Positions 1 through 9,134 are shown, counted from the stretch's first letter. The stretch: 64,000 nucleotides of DNA from Deefgea rivuli DSM 18356 (GCF_000620145.1 NZ_JHVM01000009.1:186001-250000); one strand, 5' to 3'. Program-made: numbers and translations. Notes: generated by a model from the sequence alone, not told the origin.

Positions 1-399
1 ATTGGTAGGCGAGAGCTCGTTTAAGGTCGTTTGGGTTTTTTCAATCCAAAGTGAAACTGGGGGAAGGTGTTTGCTAAACGCAGGATTGCTTGCGCTGAGG
101 CTAGGGTAGGCGCCGTTTTTATATTCATTAATCCGATTGGCAAATACATTAAAACTGGCATGAACATGATCGCGATTTTCTGTACTGGGATTGTCTTCGT
201 ATTCTTGCATTGCTCGTTCAAAGAAACTGTATTCTTTATTGGCTGAGCGCGCTGCTTTAAGCTTTTCTTGCTGCTGTGGCGTATTGAATTCAGACAGGAT
301 CGTTTGTGCTTTGAATTCATAACTCAAAATCAGCGCAAAAGCACCGAGCAAGGTGGCAACGACTGTAAAACAGAGGGTGCGAAATTTGAATTTGTACAA
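1..399 (-). CDS. partial membrane-anchored protein (N-terminus only)
   Basis: An open frame runs off the left edge on the minus strand, so only the N-terminal part is visible. It has a hydrophobic stretch (CFTVVATLLGAFALIL) right after a basic start, followed by a hydrophilic, probably helical, periplasmic-type segment. This is the usual beginning of a chemoreceptor or membrane GGDEF/kinase sensor, but no signalling domain lies in the window. The frame is open back to a stop at 502-504 and contains no ATG. A TTG at 397-399 is the most reasonable start because it gives MYKFKFRTLC before the membrane segment; no good ribosome site is seen. It follows recG on the same strand. The function is unassigned. 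Confidence 0.45.
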   Translation of the reverse strand, partial: MYKFKFRTLCFTVVATLLGAFALILSYEFKAQTILSEFNTPQQQEKLKAARSANKEYSFFERAMQEYEDNPSTENRDHVHASFNVFANRINEYKNGAYPSLSASNPAFSKHLPPVSLWIEKTQTTLNELSPTN

Positions 400-523
400 G
401 GTGGTGAGCCAGCGCAGCGATTGATACCGTATTCTATGCTGTTTAGGTACTACTTTGCAGTGCCTTACGTCCGTATCGGCTCGTTTGTTGCTTGTATGAT
501 ATCAAGTTGAGATCTTCTGCTGT

Positions 524-2545
524 CTAAACTTTGAGTAAGCTTTCGCGCCCCGGCAACCAGCGGTCTAAGTGAGGCTGCGCCAGCTGGGGCTGCGTCTGCA
601 AAATCTGCTCAGCGACTTCGCGTGCGGCATCGAGCAAATCGGCATCATTTTCTAAATCAGCAAAGCGCAGCATCGGTACGCCGGACTGCTTCACGCCTGC
701 CAAATCGCCCGGCCCGCGAATATGTAAATCTTGCCGCGCGATCTCAAAGCCATCGGTATTTTCATAAATCACTTTGAGCCGCGCTTTGGCGGTGTCGCCC
801 AGCGGCGTCGTGTACAGCAAAATGCACAAACTCGCATGCGCGCCACGGCCAACGCGGCCACGTAATTGATGCAGTTGCGATAAGCCCATGCGTTCGGCGT
901 GTTCTATCACCATCAAGCTGGCGTTTGGCACATCAACGCCGACTTCAATCACCGTGGTGGCGACCAAAACTTGAATCTCATTGCGCTGAAATGCCGCCAT
1001 TGTCGCAGCTTTTTCTTCTGGTTTCATGCGGCCATGCAGCAGGCCAACGGCAATGCCTTCGAGCTCTTCGGCGAGCTGTGCGTGTGTATCGACGGCGGTT
1101 TGTAGTTGCAAAGTATCGGACTCTTCAATGAGCGGACACACCCAATACACTTGCCGGCCTTCCAATACTTTGGCCGCAATCCGCTCAATCACTTCGTCGC
1201 GGCGCGCGTCCGAAATGAGTTTGGTGACAATCGGCGTGCGCCCCGGTGGTAATTCATCAATCACACTGACATCCAAATCAGCATAAAAACTCATCGCCAA
1301 GGTGCGTGGAATCGGCGTGGCGCTCATCATCAATTGATGCGGGCTTTGTCCTTTTTCGCGCAAGGCAAGTCGCTGAGCGACGCCAAAACGGTGCTGTTCA
1401 TCGACAATCGCTAGGCCGAGATTTTTTAGCTCCACGCTGCTTTGAAAAATCGCATGCGTGCCGACCAAGAGCTGCGCGCTGCCGTCGGCGGCGGCGGCAA
1501 TCGCTTCACGTTTGGCTTTGGCTTTTAAGCTGCCAGTGAGCCAAACCACATTTACACCCAGCGGCGCGAGCCAACTGACTAGCTTTTGATAATGCTGCTC
1601 AGCTAAGATTTCGGTCGGCGCGAGCATGCTCACTTGTAGGCCAGATTCAATCGCATGGCAGGCCGCAACCGCTGCAATAATGGTTTTGCCAGCGCCGACA
1701 TCGCCTTGCAGTAAGCGTTGCATCGGGTGTTTTTGTGCCAAGTCACGGGTTATTTCAAGCAGCACGCGTTTTTGCGCGCCAGTCAGGCCAAAGGGTAGGC
1801 TGGCAATCAGTTGTGCTGCCAAATGGCCGACGGGTTTGATTTTAGGCGCAGTTTTTTCGCGGCGCACTGCACGGGCAAGGCGGAGCGACAATTGCTGCGC
1901 TAAAAGCTCGTCAAATTTAAGTCGTTGCCATGCTGGATGCGTGCGGGCAGTGAGTAGTACGGTCGGAATATCGGGCGTCGGCGCGTGTAGCAATTGAACG
2001 CTGCTGGCAAAATCGGGCAGATTGAGCGGCGCTAAGATGGATTCGGGCAGCGTATCGGGCAGCGGCGTGCTGCGCAGTGCTTTGGCTATAAAGGTTGCAA
2101 TTTGCGCTTGCGACATGCCCGCTGTGGTCGGGTAAATCGGGCTGAGTGCTTCTTGCAGGCTGACTTCGCCACCGACGCGAATTTTCGGGTGAACCATCTC
2201 GGTGCCAAAATAGCCGTGTTTGATGTCGCCGTAGAGTCGAACGCGTTTACCCACCGCCAATTGCTGCGCTTGGCTGGGGTAAAAATTCATTAACCGTACG
2301 ACCAGCGAGCCACTGGCATCTTTCACGCGCGCATTGAGCTGTTTGCGTAGTTTGTAATTCACTTCGCATGACAGTACTTCACCTTCAACCAAGACCGGGC
2401 TACCGAATGGCGCGTCAGCAATCGTGTACAAATGCGTTTCATCTTCGTAACGCAGCGGTAAATGCAAAATTAAATCAAACGCCGAGCTAATGCCCAGTTT
2501 GAGTAAGCGCTGTTGCTGCGCGGGAGGGAGTTGATTGATTTGCAT
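524..2545 (-). CDS. recG: ATP-dependent DNA helicase RecG
   Basis: RecG is a superfamily 2 helicase that reverses stalled replication forks and migrates branched DNA. An N-terminal wedge/OB-type domain occupies about residues 1-200. The helicase core has Walker A GDVGAGKT near residue 285, a DEQH box near 385 (the RecG/Mfd type), an SATPIPRT motif III and the motif VI sequence GRVGRG. At about 673 residues it has family length. The ATG at 2545 is preferred to an upstream in-frame TTG at 2557. Repeat element A lies upstream, between recG and the 3' end of the DUF1993 gene. Confidence 0.97.
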   Translation of the reverse strand: MQINQLPPAQQQRLLKLGISSAFDLILHLPLRYEDETHLYTIADAPFGSPVLVEGEVLSCEVNYKLRKQLNARVKDASGSLVVRLMNFYPSQAQQLAVGKRVRLYGDIKHGYFGTEMVHPKIRVGGEVSLQEALSPIYPTTAGMSQAQIATFIAKALRSTPLPDTLPESILAPLNLPDFASSVQLLHAPTPDIPTVLLTARTHPAWQRLKFDELLAQQLSLRLARAVRREKTAPKIKPVGHLAAQLIASLPFGLTGAQKRVLLEITRDLAQKHPMQRLLQGDVGAGKTIIAAVAACHAIESGLQVSMLAPTEILAEQHYQKLVSWLAPLGVNVVWLTGSLKAKAKREAIAAAADGSAQLLVGTHAIFQSSVELKNLGLAIVDEQHRFGVAQRLALREKGQSPHQLMMSATPIPRTLAMSFYADLDVSVIDELPPGRTPIVTKLISDARRDEVIERIAAKVLEGRQVYWVCPLIEESDTLQLQTAVDTHAQLAEELEGIAVGLLHGRMKPEEKAATMAAFQRNEIQVLVATTVIEVGVDVPNASLMVIEHAERMGLSQLHQLRGRVGRGAHASLCILLYTTPLGDTAKARLKVIYENTDGFEIARQDLHIRGPGDLAGVKQSGVPMLRFADLENDADLLDAAREVAEQILQTQPQLAQPHLDRWLPGRESLLKV

Positions 2546-2667
2546 GGCTTTGAACAATCGTTCTATTGGCGCTACTGTAACGTATTTGTTGGGTTTGGGC
2601 TAGGTAGGCACGAAATGCACGGTGCATTGCGTTATGACAAGGTCAAAAACAAAAGGTCAAAAGCGGA

Positions 2668-2748
2668 GTCCACGAAAAACACGAAAGAAACCCAATGAAG
2701 CACGGAGCTTTTTGTCGGTGTTTGCCTTTGTTCGTGCCTTTCGTGGAC
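2668..2748. repeat. CACGAA-type inverted-repeat element, copy A
   Basis: An 81-bp intergenic element has perfect 10-bp terminal inverted repeats, GTCCACGAAA and TTTCGTGGAC. Inside the termini the CACGAA hexamer recurs at 9-bp spacing. The centre does not resemble the other copies (10979, 17051, 50799). It lies in the gap between recG and the DUF1993 gene, both on the minus strand. Confidence 0.85.
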
Positions 2749-2791
2749 AAATGGGTTTGTTTTTATTCTGTATGATGAGTTTTTTATCAGC

Positions 2792-2840
2792 GGGTATATC
2801 AGTCTGGGCATTTTTTAATATGGTTTACATTGATATACCC
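2792..2840. repeat. 10-bp inverted repeat GGGTATATCA / TGATATACCC
   Basis: Perfect 10-bp arms at 2792-2801 and 2831-2840 are separated by 29 AT-rich bases, just past the stop of the DUF1993 gene. Similar TATATAC arms occur at 17202-17246 and 25160-25183. It could be a 3' hairpin or a small mobile remnant. Confidence 0.5.
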
Positions 2841-2848
2841 ATTACTAC

Positions 2849-3358
2849 TTAATACGCACCCATAAAATCACGCTTGCCGATTTCTACACCGTTATGGCGC
2901 AGTAGTGCGTAGCTGGTCGTGATGTGAAAGAAAAATTGCGGCAGGCCATAGCTGAGCAAATAGGTTTGACCATTGAGTTTTTTCTCTTTTGGCGTGCCCG
3001 GGCGCAGCAACACTTCAAGTTCTTCGCTGCCGTCGATTTGCTCAGCAGTAAAGCCATTCAAAATCGCCAAAGTGTTGGCAATGCGAGTTTGTAACTCAGC
3101 AAAATTTTGTTCGCTGTCTTCGTAAGTTGGCACGTCAACGCCAGCTAAACGCGCCGGAACGCTTTTGGCGAAATCACAGGCGATTTGCACTTGGCGCACC
3201 AGCGGGAACATATCGGCAGCAAGGCGCGCTTGCAGCAGTGTTTCAGCGTCGATGTTGTTGGCCGTGGCGTGCGCTTCGGCTTTGGCTAATACATCAGCCA
3301 GCGCTAAAAGCATTTGTTTGAAAACAGGGACTGAGGCGCTGTACATTGAAATTGACAT
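2849..3358 (-). CDS. DUF1993 family protein
   Basis: This is a 169-residue cytoplasmic protein of the DUF1993 family, whose members begin MSxSMYxASVPVF and belong to the DinB-like four-helix bundle group. The start chosen (3358) gives the conserved MSISMYSASV beginning and has AAGGA just upstream. A longer frame to 3433 lacks such support. Near the C-terminus are histidines (QFFFHITTSYALLRHNG) placed like the metal-site histidine of DinB folds. No biochemical function is established for the family as far as I know. It is monocistronic. Confidence 0.85.
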   Translation of the reverse strand: MSISMYSASVPVFKQMLLALADVLAKAEAHATANNIDAETLLQARLAADMFPLVRQVQIACDFAKSVPARLAGVDVPTYEDSEQNFAELQTRIANTLAILNGFTAEQIDGSEELEVLLRPGTPKEKKLNGQTYLLSYGLPQFFFHITTSYALLRHNGVEIGKRDFMGAY

Positions 3359-3468
3359 GGTGTTCCTTAGGGAAGTTGGCGGATTGAATGGTGTTAGCGA
3401 TGTTAAAGGATGCCTTCGTTTTAACACAGCCACGCGGAAAATTTGCGAGAAGTACTGGGTGTATCGAA

Positions 3469-3957
3469 TTATTTTTTGATATTTTTGGCAAGAAAACGAT
3501 CTAACGCTTGGCCAAAAGCTTGTTTATCAGCTTGGCTAAACGCAGCAGGCCCGCCCGATTGCAGTCCAGCGCCGCGCAGTTCTTCCATAAAATCGCGCAT
3601 ATTTAAGCGCTCGCGAATATTTTCTGGACTGTAAAACTCACCACGCGGATTGAGCGCCCAAGCGCTTTTTTCGATGACGCGCGCGGCGAGTGGAATATCG
3701 GCGGTAATCACCAGGTCGCCTTGCTGAACTTGCTCAACAATCCAATGATCGGCTTCATCAAAACCATGCGACACCTGAATCGCCCGAATATTCGGCGACG
3801 GTGGTGTGCGAATCAATTGATTGGCGACCATCGTCAGCGGTAGGTTCAGGCGATCCGCCGCACGAAACATCATGTCTTTGATAACAACAGGGCAGGCATC
3901 GGCATCAACCCATAAATGTAGTTTTCTTGGGGTATTGGCTTCTAGCAATTGATCCAT
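3469..3957 (-). CDS. YaiI/YqxD family protein (UPF0178, DUF188)
   Basis: This 162-residue protein matches the DUF188 family by its N-terminal [13 protein letters not shown], the ISHGFD/ADHWIV region and the VITADIPLA segment. Together these resemble a PIN-like acidic nuclease fold. The function is unproven in the family. The ATG at 3957 has an AGAGGA ribosome site a few bases upstream. Length is typical. The 3' end lies about 110 bp past the divergent start region of the DUF1993 gene. Confidence 0.9.
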   Translation of the reverse strand: MDQLLEANTPRKLHLWVDADACPVVIKDMMFRAADRLNLPLTMVANQLIRTPPSPNIRAIQVSHGFDEADHWIVEQVQQGDLVITADIPLAARVIEKSAWALNPRGEFYSPENIRERLNMRDFMEELRGAGLQSGGPAAFSQADKQAFGQALDRFLAKNIKK

Positions 3958-3981
3958 AAATCCTCTATTGCTATACCTAGC

Positions 3982-4884
3982 TTATTTGTTTGTGTTGGCT
4001 TTTTCGGCCATCTTTTGGCGAATTAAAGGCAGCATCGCCAAGGCCGCTTTTTCGCCTTCTAAAATCGCAATGTTTTTCATATCAAAATCCGCAGCGCCGA
4101 TTTTTCCGACTTTGGGGCGAATGACGATGTCGGCGCGGGCTAGCTCTTGCTCGCCGAGTTTTTGCCCCATGATCACCACGGCTTGGCTCATTACGCCTAG
4201 TGTACTGGTGGCGGCAACGCCGGTGGCCTTGCTGGAAATATCCACGGCAATGACAAAATTTGCGCCCAATTCGCGTGCGGCATCCACCGGGACGGGGCTG
4301 ACCACGCCGCCGTCGACGAAGCTCTTATTGCCGATAATCACCGGCATAAATACGCCAGGAATACTGCTGGAGGCGCGCACTGCTTGGCCGGTATTGCCGC
4401 GACTAAATGCGACGCGATTGCCCGTTTCTAGCTCGGTCGCCACTGCGGCGAAGGGCTTGGGAAACTGCTGCATCGCTTTGTTGCCGACCAATTGGTTGAC
4501 GTAATCTTGCAGTTTTTGTCCTTTCACGAGCCCGCCGCCCAGTAGGTTAACGTCGCGGATTCGGCTTTCATCCAAGCTAAACGCGTGTTCTTGCAGCGCA
4601 AAAGCGTCCATGCCGCTGGCGTACATTGCGCCGACGACGCTACCTGCGCTGGTGCCAGCAACGACGTCGATTTTGATGCCGTTGGCTTCAAGCATTTTGA
4701 TCACGCCGATGTGCGCAAAGCCTTTGGCTGCACCGCCGCCGAGCGCAAGGCCGACTTTAACTTTGGCTGGGGCTTTGAAGGGGGGCGTCGGTGGTGCGGG
4801 TGGGTTGCTCGTGCAGGCAGTTAGTAGGCTGATGCCGACAATCAGGCTGCTGATTTTAAAATTCATGCTAAGCGGGGCGTTCAT
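3982..4884 (-). CDS. patatin-like phospholipase, probable lipoprotein
   Basis: This is a serine esterase/phospholipase of the RssA/NTE patatin family. It contains the oxyanion-hole motif GGGAAKGFAHIGV, the nucleophile elbow GTSAGS and the DGG of the Ser-Asp dyad (DGGVVSPVP). The N-terminus is a lipoprotein signal (SLIVGISLLTAC, lipobox LTAC), so the enzyme should be lipid-anchored in the envelope, probably acting on membrane phospholipids. The start at 4884 has GGAG upstream. Its ATG overlaps the TGA of the preceding trmO gene (ATGA), which implies translational coupling. The final residues are Lys-rich. Confidence 0.92.
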   Translation of the reverse strand: MNAPLSMNFKISSLIVGISLLTACTSNPPAPPTPPFKAPAKVKVGLALGGGAAKGFAHIGVIKMLEANGIKIDVVAGTSAGSVVGAMYASGMDAFALQEHAFSLDESRIRDVNLLGGGLVKGQKLQDYVNQLVGNKAMQQFPKPFAAVATELETGNRVAFSRGNTGQAVRASSSIPGVFMPVIIGNKSFVDGGVVSPVPVDAARELGANFVIAVDISSKATGVAATSTLGVMSQAVVIMGQKLGEQELARADIVIRPKVGKIGAADFDMKNIAILEGEKAALAMLPLIRQKMAEKANTNK

Positions 4885-5567
4885 TGATGCTCCACGGCGA
4901 GAGCAATGGCGGTTTGGCCATCGCAACGCCACTTAATGTCGAAATGGTAAAGGCGAATCCCATAGGTGCGGTATGGGTCGCTAGCGTAGGCAGGGCGAGG
5001 GTCTTGAGCTAATACCTCGCTAATTAAATCGTATAAGTGCTGGTCGTGATTGATTTGATTTAAGGCGAGTTCACTAAACTCGACTTGCAATTGCGGTGGT
5101 TGTCCTTGCACAAAGCCGCTTTTGGCGTCGCTTTGGCTTTCAACAAAGGCGATATAAGGCTTGATGTCAATAATGGGGGTTTGATTGACTAAATCAACAC
5201 CTGAAAAACGTAAGGTCACGCCATTTTTAGTGTCGATGTCGACTAATTTGACTAAAGAAAGGCCGAGCGAATTAGGTCGAAACGGGCTGCGGCTGGCAAA
5301 AACGCCGACTTTTTCATTGCCGCCCAGGCGGGGTGGTCTCACCATAGGCGACCATTGTCCGGCGACTTCGTGAAAAATGAAACTCAGCCAAACGTGCGAA
5401 AAATCTGCCAAGCCGCGCACGCAATCGGCGTGGTTATACGGCGAAAGCAGCTTGAGTGTACCGATGGCGTTGGGTGCCAAACTGGGCTGGCGCGGAATGC
5501 CAAATTTATCGGCAAACGGCGTGCTGATATAGCCAATCGGATGAATAAGATGCGGATGAGGGGTCAC
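4881..5567 (-). CDS. trmO: tRNA (N6-threonylcarbamoyladenosine-37) methyltransferase TrmO
   Basis: TrmO/TsaA N6-methylates t6A37 in tRNA-Thr using S-adenosylmethionine. The protein has the family signature IGYISTPFADKFGIPRQP, then RPPRLGG and SPFRPNSLGLSLVKL, and a C-terminal region ending YRTYGIRLYHFDIKW. No ATG exists near the expected N-terminus. The frame is open to a TTG at 5618, but a GTG at 5567 gives a beginning (VTPHPHLIHPIGYI) that fits the usual family start. Neither has a clear ribosome site, so the start is uncertain. It sits between a transporter gene and the patatin gene, overlapping the latter by 4 bp. Confidence 0.88.
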   Translation of the reverse strand: MTPHPHLIHPIGYISTPFADKFGIPRQPSLAPNAIGTLKLLSPYNHADCVRGLADFSHVWLSFIFHEVAGQWSPMVRPPRLGGNEKVGVFASRSPFRPNSLGLSLVKLVDIDTKNGVTLRFSGVDLVNQTPIIDIKPYIAFVESQSDAKSGFVQGQPPQLQVEFSELALNQINHDQHLYDLISEVLAQDPRPAYASDPYRTYGIRLYHFDIKWRCDGQTAIALAVEHQ

Positions 5568-5627
5568 TAGATCAGATAAGTTGTGCGGCGAGGGCTCATC
5601 ATAACGCACTCGCCGCAAGGCGGGCTG

Positions 5628-6950
5628 TTACAGATTGTGGGCCCAGACCAGTAAAATCACGACAGGTGCAATCACGGCGCAAATTACACGAAACGCCGGT
5701 AAAATCGCCGCTGCGTTTTGCGCGCTGAGCGTTTGATGAATGCGCGGCCAAATTGACCAGCCAACAAATAGTGCGGCTAGCAAGCCACCTGCAGGCATCA
5801 TAATGTTGGAGGCGACATAGTCCATTAAATCGAATGGATTTTTGCCGAACAGTTTGTAATCGGCGAGTGGGCCAAACGAGAGCGCCGCCGGAATGCTCAT
5901 TAGAAAAACGGCAGCAAAAATCAAGTAAGTGGCTTTTGGGCGCGCTACATTAAATTCATCCATTAAAAAGGCGACGATGGGTTCAAGTAGCGATACCGAT
6001 GAGGTGAGTGCGGCAAAAATGAGTAGCAAGAAGAACGCCACAGCAAAGGCGGCACCTGCGGGCATTTGCGAGAAAATGGCTGGCATCGTAATAAAGGTTA
6101 AACCTGGGCCCGCCGATGGATCAATGCCAAACGCAAATACAGCGGGTAGCACCATTAAACCGGCCAAAATGCAGGCCAGTACCGCGAGGAGTGAAATCCA
6201 CAGTGTCGCGCCAGGTAAGCGGGTTTCAGTATCAACATACGAGCCGTAGGCAATCATAATGCCGCAGCCGATGGACAGAGAAAACATCGCCAAACCCGTG
6301 GCTTCGATGAGCATAGGTCCATTAATTTTGGAAAAATCAGGCGTAATAAAATACATCACGCCATCGATCGCGTGCGGTAGTGTTAATACGCGAGCGATGA
6401 TAATCAGCATCAAAATAAATAGCGCAGGCATAAGGATTTTGCTGCTGCGCTCAATGCCTTTTTGCACGCCGCCCATCACAATGAGCGCGGTGGCAGTTAG
6501 AAATAAAGTGGTGTAGGCAATGCTTTGCAGTGGATCGCTGATAAAGCCGTTGAACATATTGCTGAGCGCTTGGGTGTCTTGCGTGAGGATTTCACCCGTA
6601 ATGGCACGCCATAAATAGGCCATGCTCCAGCCGCCGACGACGCAGTAAAACGATAAAATCAGGAAGATGCACAAGACTGACAAGCGGCCAGCCCAAGGCC
6701 AGAGGCCGCCTTTGAGTTGACGATAAGCAGTGGTGGCGGATTTCTTGGCCGCGTGACCAATGCTCATTTCTGCCAATACCATCGCAATGCCAACGGTGAG
6801 TACGCAGGCTAGATAAACCAGTAAGAAAACGCCGCCACCATTTTTACCCGCCACATAGGGGAATTTCCAGATTGCACCTAGGCCGACGGCCGAGCCGGAT
6901 GCGGCAAGAATAAATCCTAATTTTGAACCCCAACTGGCGCGTGTCGACAT
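5628..6950 (-). CDS. sodium-dependent transporter, NSS/SNF family
   Basis: This 440-residue integral membrane protein belongs to the neurotransmitter:sodium symporter family, which imports amino acids or related solutes with Na+. It opens with the family signature SKLGFILAASGSAVGLGAIWKFPYVAGKNGGG, covering the unwound TM1 sodium/substrate site, and has about 11-12 hydrophobic helices. The substrate cannot be read from sequence. The ATG at 6950 is preceded by AGGG. The downstream trmO start is close, so a short transcript with trmO and the patatin gene is likely. Confidence 0.93.
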   Translation of the reverse strand: MSTRASWGSKLGFILAASGSAVGLGAIWKFPYVAGKNGGGVFLLVYLACVLTVGIAMVLAEMSIGHAAKKSATTAYRQLKGGLWPWAGRLSVLCIFLILSFYCVVGGWSMAYLWRAITGEILTQDTQALSNMFNGFISDPLQSIAYTTLFLTATALIVMGGVQKGIERSSKILMPALFILMLIIIARVLTLPHAIDGVMYFITPDFSKINGPMLIEATGLAMFSLSIGCGIMIAYGSYVDTETRLPGATLWISLLAVLACILAGLMVLPAVFAFGIDPSAGPGLTFITMPAIFSQMPAGAAFAVAFFLLLIFAALTSSVSLLEPIVAFLMDEFNVARPKATYLIFAAVFLMSIPAALSFGPLADYKLFGKNPFDLMDYVASNIMMPAGGLLAALFVGWSIWPRIHQTLSAQNAAAILPAFRVICAVIAPVVILLVWAHNL

Positions 6951-7087
6951 AGCGAACCCTGATCTTTGTGATGGCGATCTATTTTCCGGATTCTCGATGC
7001 GGCCACAAGTGGCGGAATTCCTTAGTTTTAGGAATATGACTTGGTAATAGTTGGCTTTTTGTGGTGCGGGTGGCTTGAAGTGACGTG

Positions 7088-7564
7088 TTATTTATTTGGT
7101 CGAGCAAAACCGGCTTTGCTAATCGCGGCGTGCCACGCTGCACTATTCCATTCTTTGATGACTTCTTTGCCAATCACCAGTACGGGGGGGCGTTGCTGTA
7201 GTGTGCCGACAAGGCTAAAAAACTCAATCATTGATGCTTCTTTGGCTGGATCCGCCGTTTTGACATCGTAATTGAGTTGGCGGCTATCGAGCAGCGCAAC
7301 GGCATCATCGCAAGGGCTGCCGCACTGCGGCATGATCCACAGCACGACTTGCGGTGTATTTTTGGTGGCCTCTTTGCTTGGCGCGCTGGCGGCGTTGGCA
7401 TTATTGATGGTGTTAGGGCGGATGGTGCGTTCTTTCGCTGCAACGCTTGGCGGCGGTTGATCCGAGTAAAAAACATTGCCACTTGCATCCCGCCATTGGT
7501 ACACCTTGGCTGCAAAGCTAGGTAATGAGAGGCTCAGTAAAAGCAAAAGTAGGCAGTGGCGCAT
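7088..7564 (-). CDS. secreted DUF4124 protein with thioredoxin-like CxxxC domain
   Basis: A signal peptide (LLLLLLSLSLPSFA) is followed by a DUF4124 segment (KVYQWRDASGNVFYSDQPP, about residues 20-40), a polar linker, and a C-terminal glutaredoxin/thioredoxin-like part from about residue 70. That part contains VVLWIMPQCGSPCDDA and a later cis-Pro-like RPPVLVIG. The redox pair is CGSPC (CxxxC) rather than CxxC. The protein should act in the periplasm, perhaps as a thiol oxidoreductase or a disulfide-stabilised binder. It is monocistronic. Confidence 0.85.
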   Translation of the reverse strand: MRHCLLLLLLSLSLPSFAAKVYQWRDASGNVFYSDQPPPSVAAKERTIRPNTINNANAASAPSKEATKNTPQVVLWIMPQCGSPCDDAVALLDSRQLNYDVKTADPAKEASMIEFFSLVGTLQQRPPVLVIGKEVIKEWNSAAWHAAISKAGFARPNK

Positions 7565-7629
7565 TGTGTGTCACGTCGATGAGTGATTCGATGGCACAAG
7601 TTTAGCTTACAAGTTGCTAGTGTGCTTGC

Positions 7630-8085
7630 TCAATTATGCGTCGCCGCCGATTGAGTTTGCAGCAAAACCTTGGTTTGATCGATGTTTAGCGTCAGGATCC
7701 AGTCTAGGCGTTGCTGGCTACAGAGCGGCAGCATGGTTTCTGCATGCCAAATGTTTTGATCATCGCCGAGCATCTTGTAGCGATTACTCGCCATGTCCAT
7801 TCCTAGCATTTGCCAGCTTAAGCTGATGTTTTTTGCTGGCCCCGTGAGCTGGATTTGCACTGGTTTGCTGGTGCTGATCGTGTGCGGACTCTTGATTTTA
7901 TATTCTTGCTGATCAATTTTGAATGTGCAGCCCAAGCTTAAATCCGCACAACTGACGTTAATGATTTGCGTTGGGGTTTCGGTCATCCATTGTTTGAACC
8001 AGCCCAGTTGATAAGCGACAAAGCCAAATCCTAGGCTGAGTAAAACAATATGCCCGATGACGATTTTAATAATCCATTGTTTCAT
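7630..8085 (-). CDS. hypothetical single-pass membrane protein
   Basis: This is a 151-residue protein with one N-terminal membrane segment (IIKIVIGHIVLLSLGFGFVAYQL) and an exported domain of mostly beta character. The exported part holds two cysteines (VSCADLSLGCTF) that could form a disulfide. The start ATG at 8085 is 11 bp after the Nudix gene's stop on the same strand, so the two are probably co-transcribed. An in-frame TTG at 8106 would overlap that gene. I do not recognise the family. Confidence 0.75.
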   Translation of the reverse strand: MKQWIIKIVIGHIVLLSLGFGFVAYQLGWFKQWMTETPTQIINVSCADLSLGCTFKIDQQEYKIKSPHTISTSKPVQIQLTGPAKNISLSWQMLGMDMASNRYKMLGDDQNIWHAETMLPLCSQQRLDWILTLNIDQTKVLLQTQSAATHN

Positions 8086-8096
8086 ACTAGTGATCT

Positions 8097-9050
8097 CTAA
8101 TCCCAAGCCGCACGAAGCACGGCGATGCCGTGGGCGCCATTTGATTGTGCTGTGCCTAGCGTGGCTGGGCTTTGCCCGCCGATGGCCAAAACTGGGAAGC
8201 GCCAGCCGTGGCTGACGAGCTGCTCAAAGCCGGACCAACCCAAAGGCGCTTGGTCTGGGTGACTTTGTGTTGCGTTGACATGGCCTAAAAATGCAAAGTC
8301 GAGCCCTAGGCGCTCTAGCTGCTGCAAATCAGCCAGGTTGTGGGTCGAGGCGCTGACCCAATCCATATCGCAAGGGCGCTCGGTGACTTGGGTGAGCTGG
8401 CGAGCGGTGAGGTGAATGCTATTTATTTTGAGCTGGCGGGCGAGTTCAATATCCTGATGCAGGATAATCTTGCCGCCGAGCGGGCGAGGAATTTGCTGCA
8501 CTGCTTGGGCAAGTGCCGCATATTCTGCTCGCGACATCTGTGGTTCGCGCAGTAGTAGCCAGCTGGGGTCTTGCGCCCATTTTTCGTGAAGTTTTGTTAA
8601 GAATTGTTCAATGCCTAATTCTGCAACATTAGAAATGTTAATCTGAGTGGGAAGCGCTAGGCTACGTAAAATTGGACCGTTCGCAGGCAAAATCGGCGAT
8701 ACATTGAGTTGCCCGACCGATTGCCACGCCAGTTGCTGGCCTTCATGCCCATGCAAAGTGCCGCTCCACTCAGTCACTTTGAAAAAACGCAGTTCGACAT
8801 TGGCGTGTGGATAATCAAAACGTTGTGTGAGCCATGGTGTGGCGCAATTGACGGTGATGCCCATTTCTTCATTGAGTTCGCGGCACAGCGCTTGATGCGC
8901 GCTTTCGCCTTGCTCAAGTTTGCCACCGGGGAATTCCCAGTAGCCAGCATAAGGCTTGCCAGCAGGGCGGCTACCCAATAAAAACTGGCCTTCGGAATTG
9001 ATCAGTACGCCAGCAGCAACTCGGGTGATTTTTTTGGAATTGGTATTCAT
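8097..9050 (-). CDS. Nudix hydrolase fused to a ThiE-like domain (MutT type)
   Basis: The first 130 residues form a MutT-type Nudix domain with an intact Nudix box (GGKLEQGESAHQALCRELNEE), as in 8-oxo-dGTP diphosphatases that cleanse the nucleotide pool. The remainder, about residues 140-317, resembles thiamine-phosphate synthase (TIM barrel, SIHLTARQL, VLAIGGQSP). This two-domain form is common in beta- and gammaproteobacteria. The ThiE-like half is of uncertain activity. The gene is followed by a small membrane protein gene and is divergent from the hypothetical gene at 9135. Confidence 0.92.
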   Translation of the reverse strand: MNTNSKKITRVAAGVLINSEGQFLLGSRPAGKPYAGYWEFPGGKLEQGESAHQALCRELNEEMGITVNCATPWLTQRFDYPHANVELRFFKVTEWSGTLHGHEGQQLAWQSVGQLNVSPILPANGPILRSLALPTQINISNVAELGIEQFLTKLHEKWAQDPSWLLLREPQMSRAEYAALAQAVQQIPRPLGGKIILHQDIELARQLKINSIHLTARQLTQVTERPCDMDWVSASTHNLADLQQLERLGLDFAFLGHVNATQSHPDQAPLGWSGFEQLVSHGWRFPVLAIGGQSPATLGTAQSNGAHGIAVLRAAWD

Positions 9051-9078
9051 TCGTGTTTAGCTTTAAATTTGCAAGTTT

Positions 9079-9115
9079 TACAATTTTGCACCATTATTTT
9101 AGTGGTGTATTGTAA
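9079..9115. promoter_or_regulatory. dyad in a divergent intergenic region, possible operator
   Basis: The AT-rich gap between the divergent Nudix and 9135 genes contains an interrupted dyad: TTACAA ... CACCA ... TGGTG ... TTGTAA. The nonamer AAGTTTTAC also recurs at 9073 and 9114. Its central position suggests a regulator site for one or both genes. No specific regulator can be named. Confidence 0.35.
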
Positions 9116-9134
9116 GTTTTACTTTGGGGGCCAA

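Noticed and set aside
6979-7173. Minus-strand frame before the DUF4124 gene
   Set aside because: It overlaps the DUF4124 gene's 3' end in another frame, with no ribosome site or recognisable domain.
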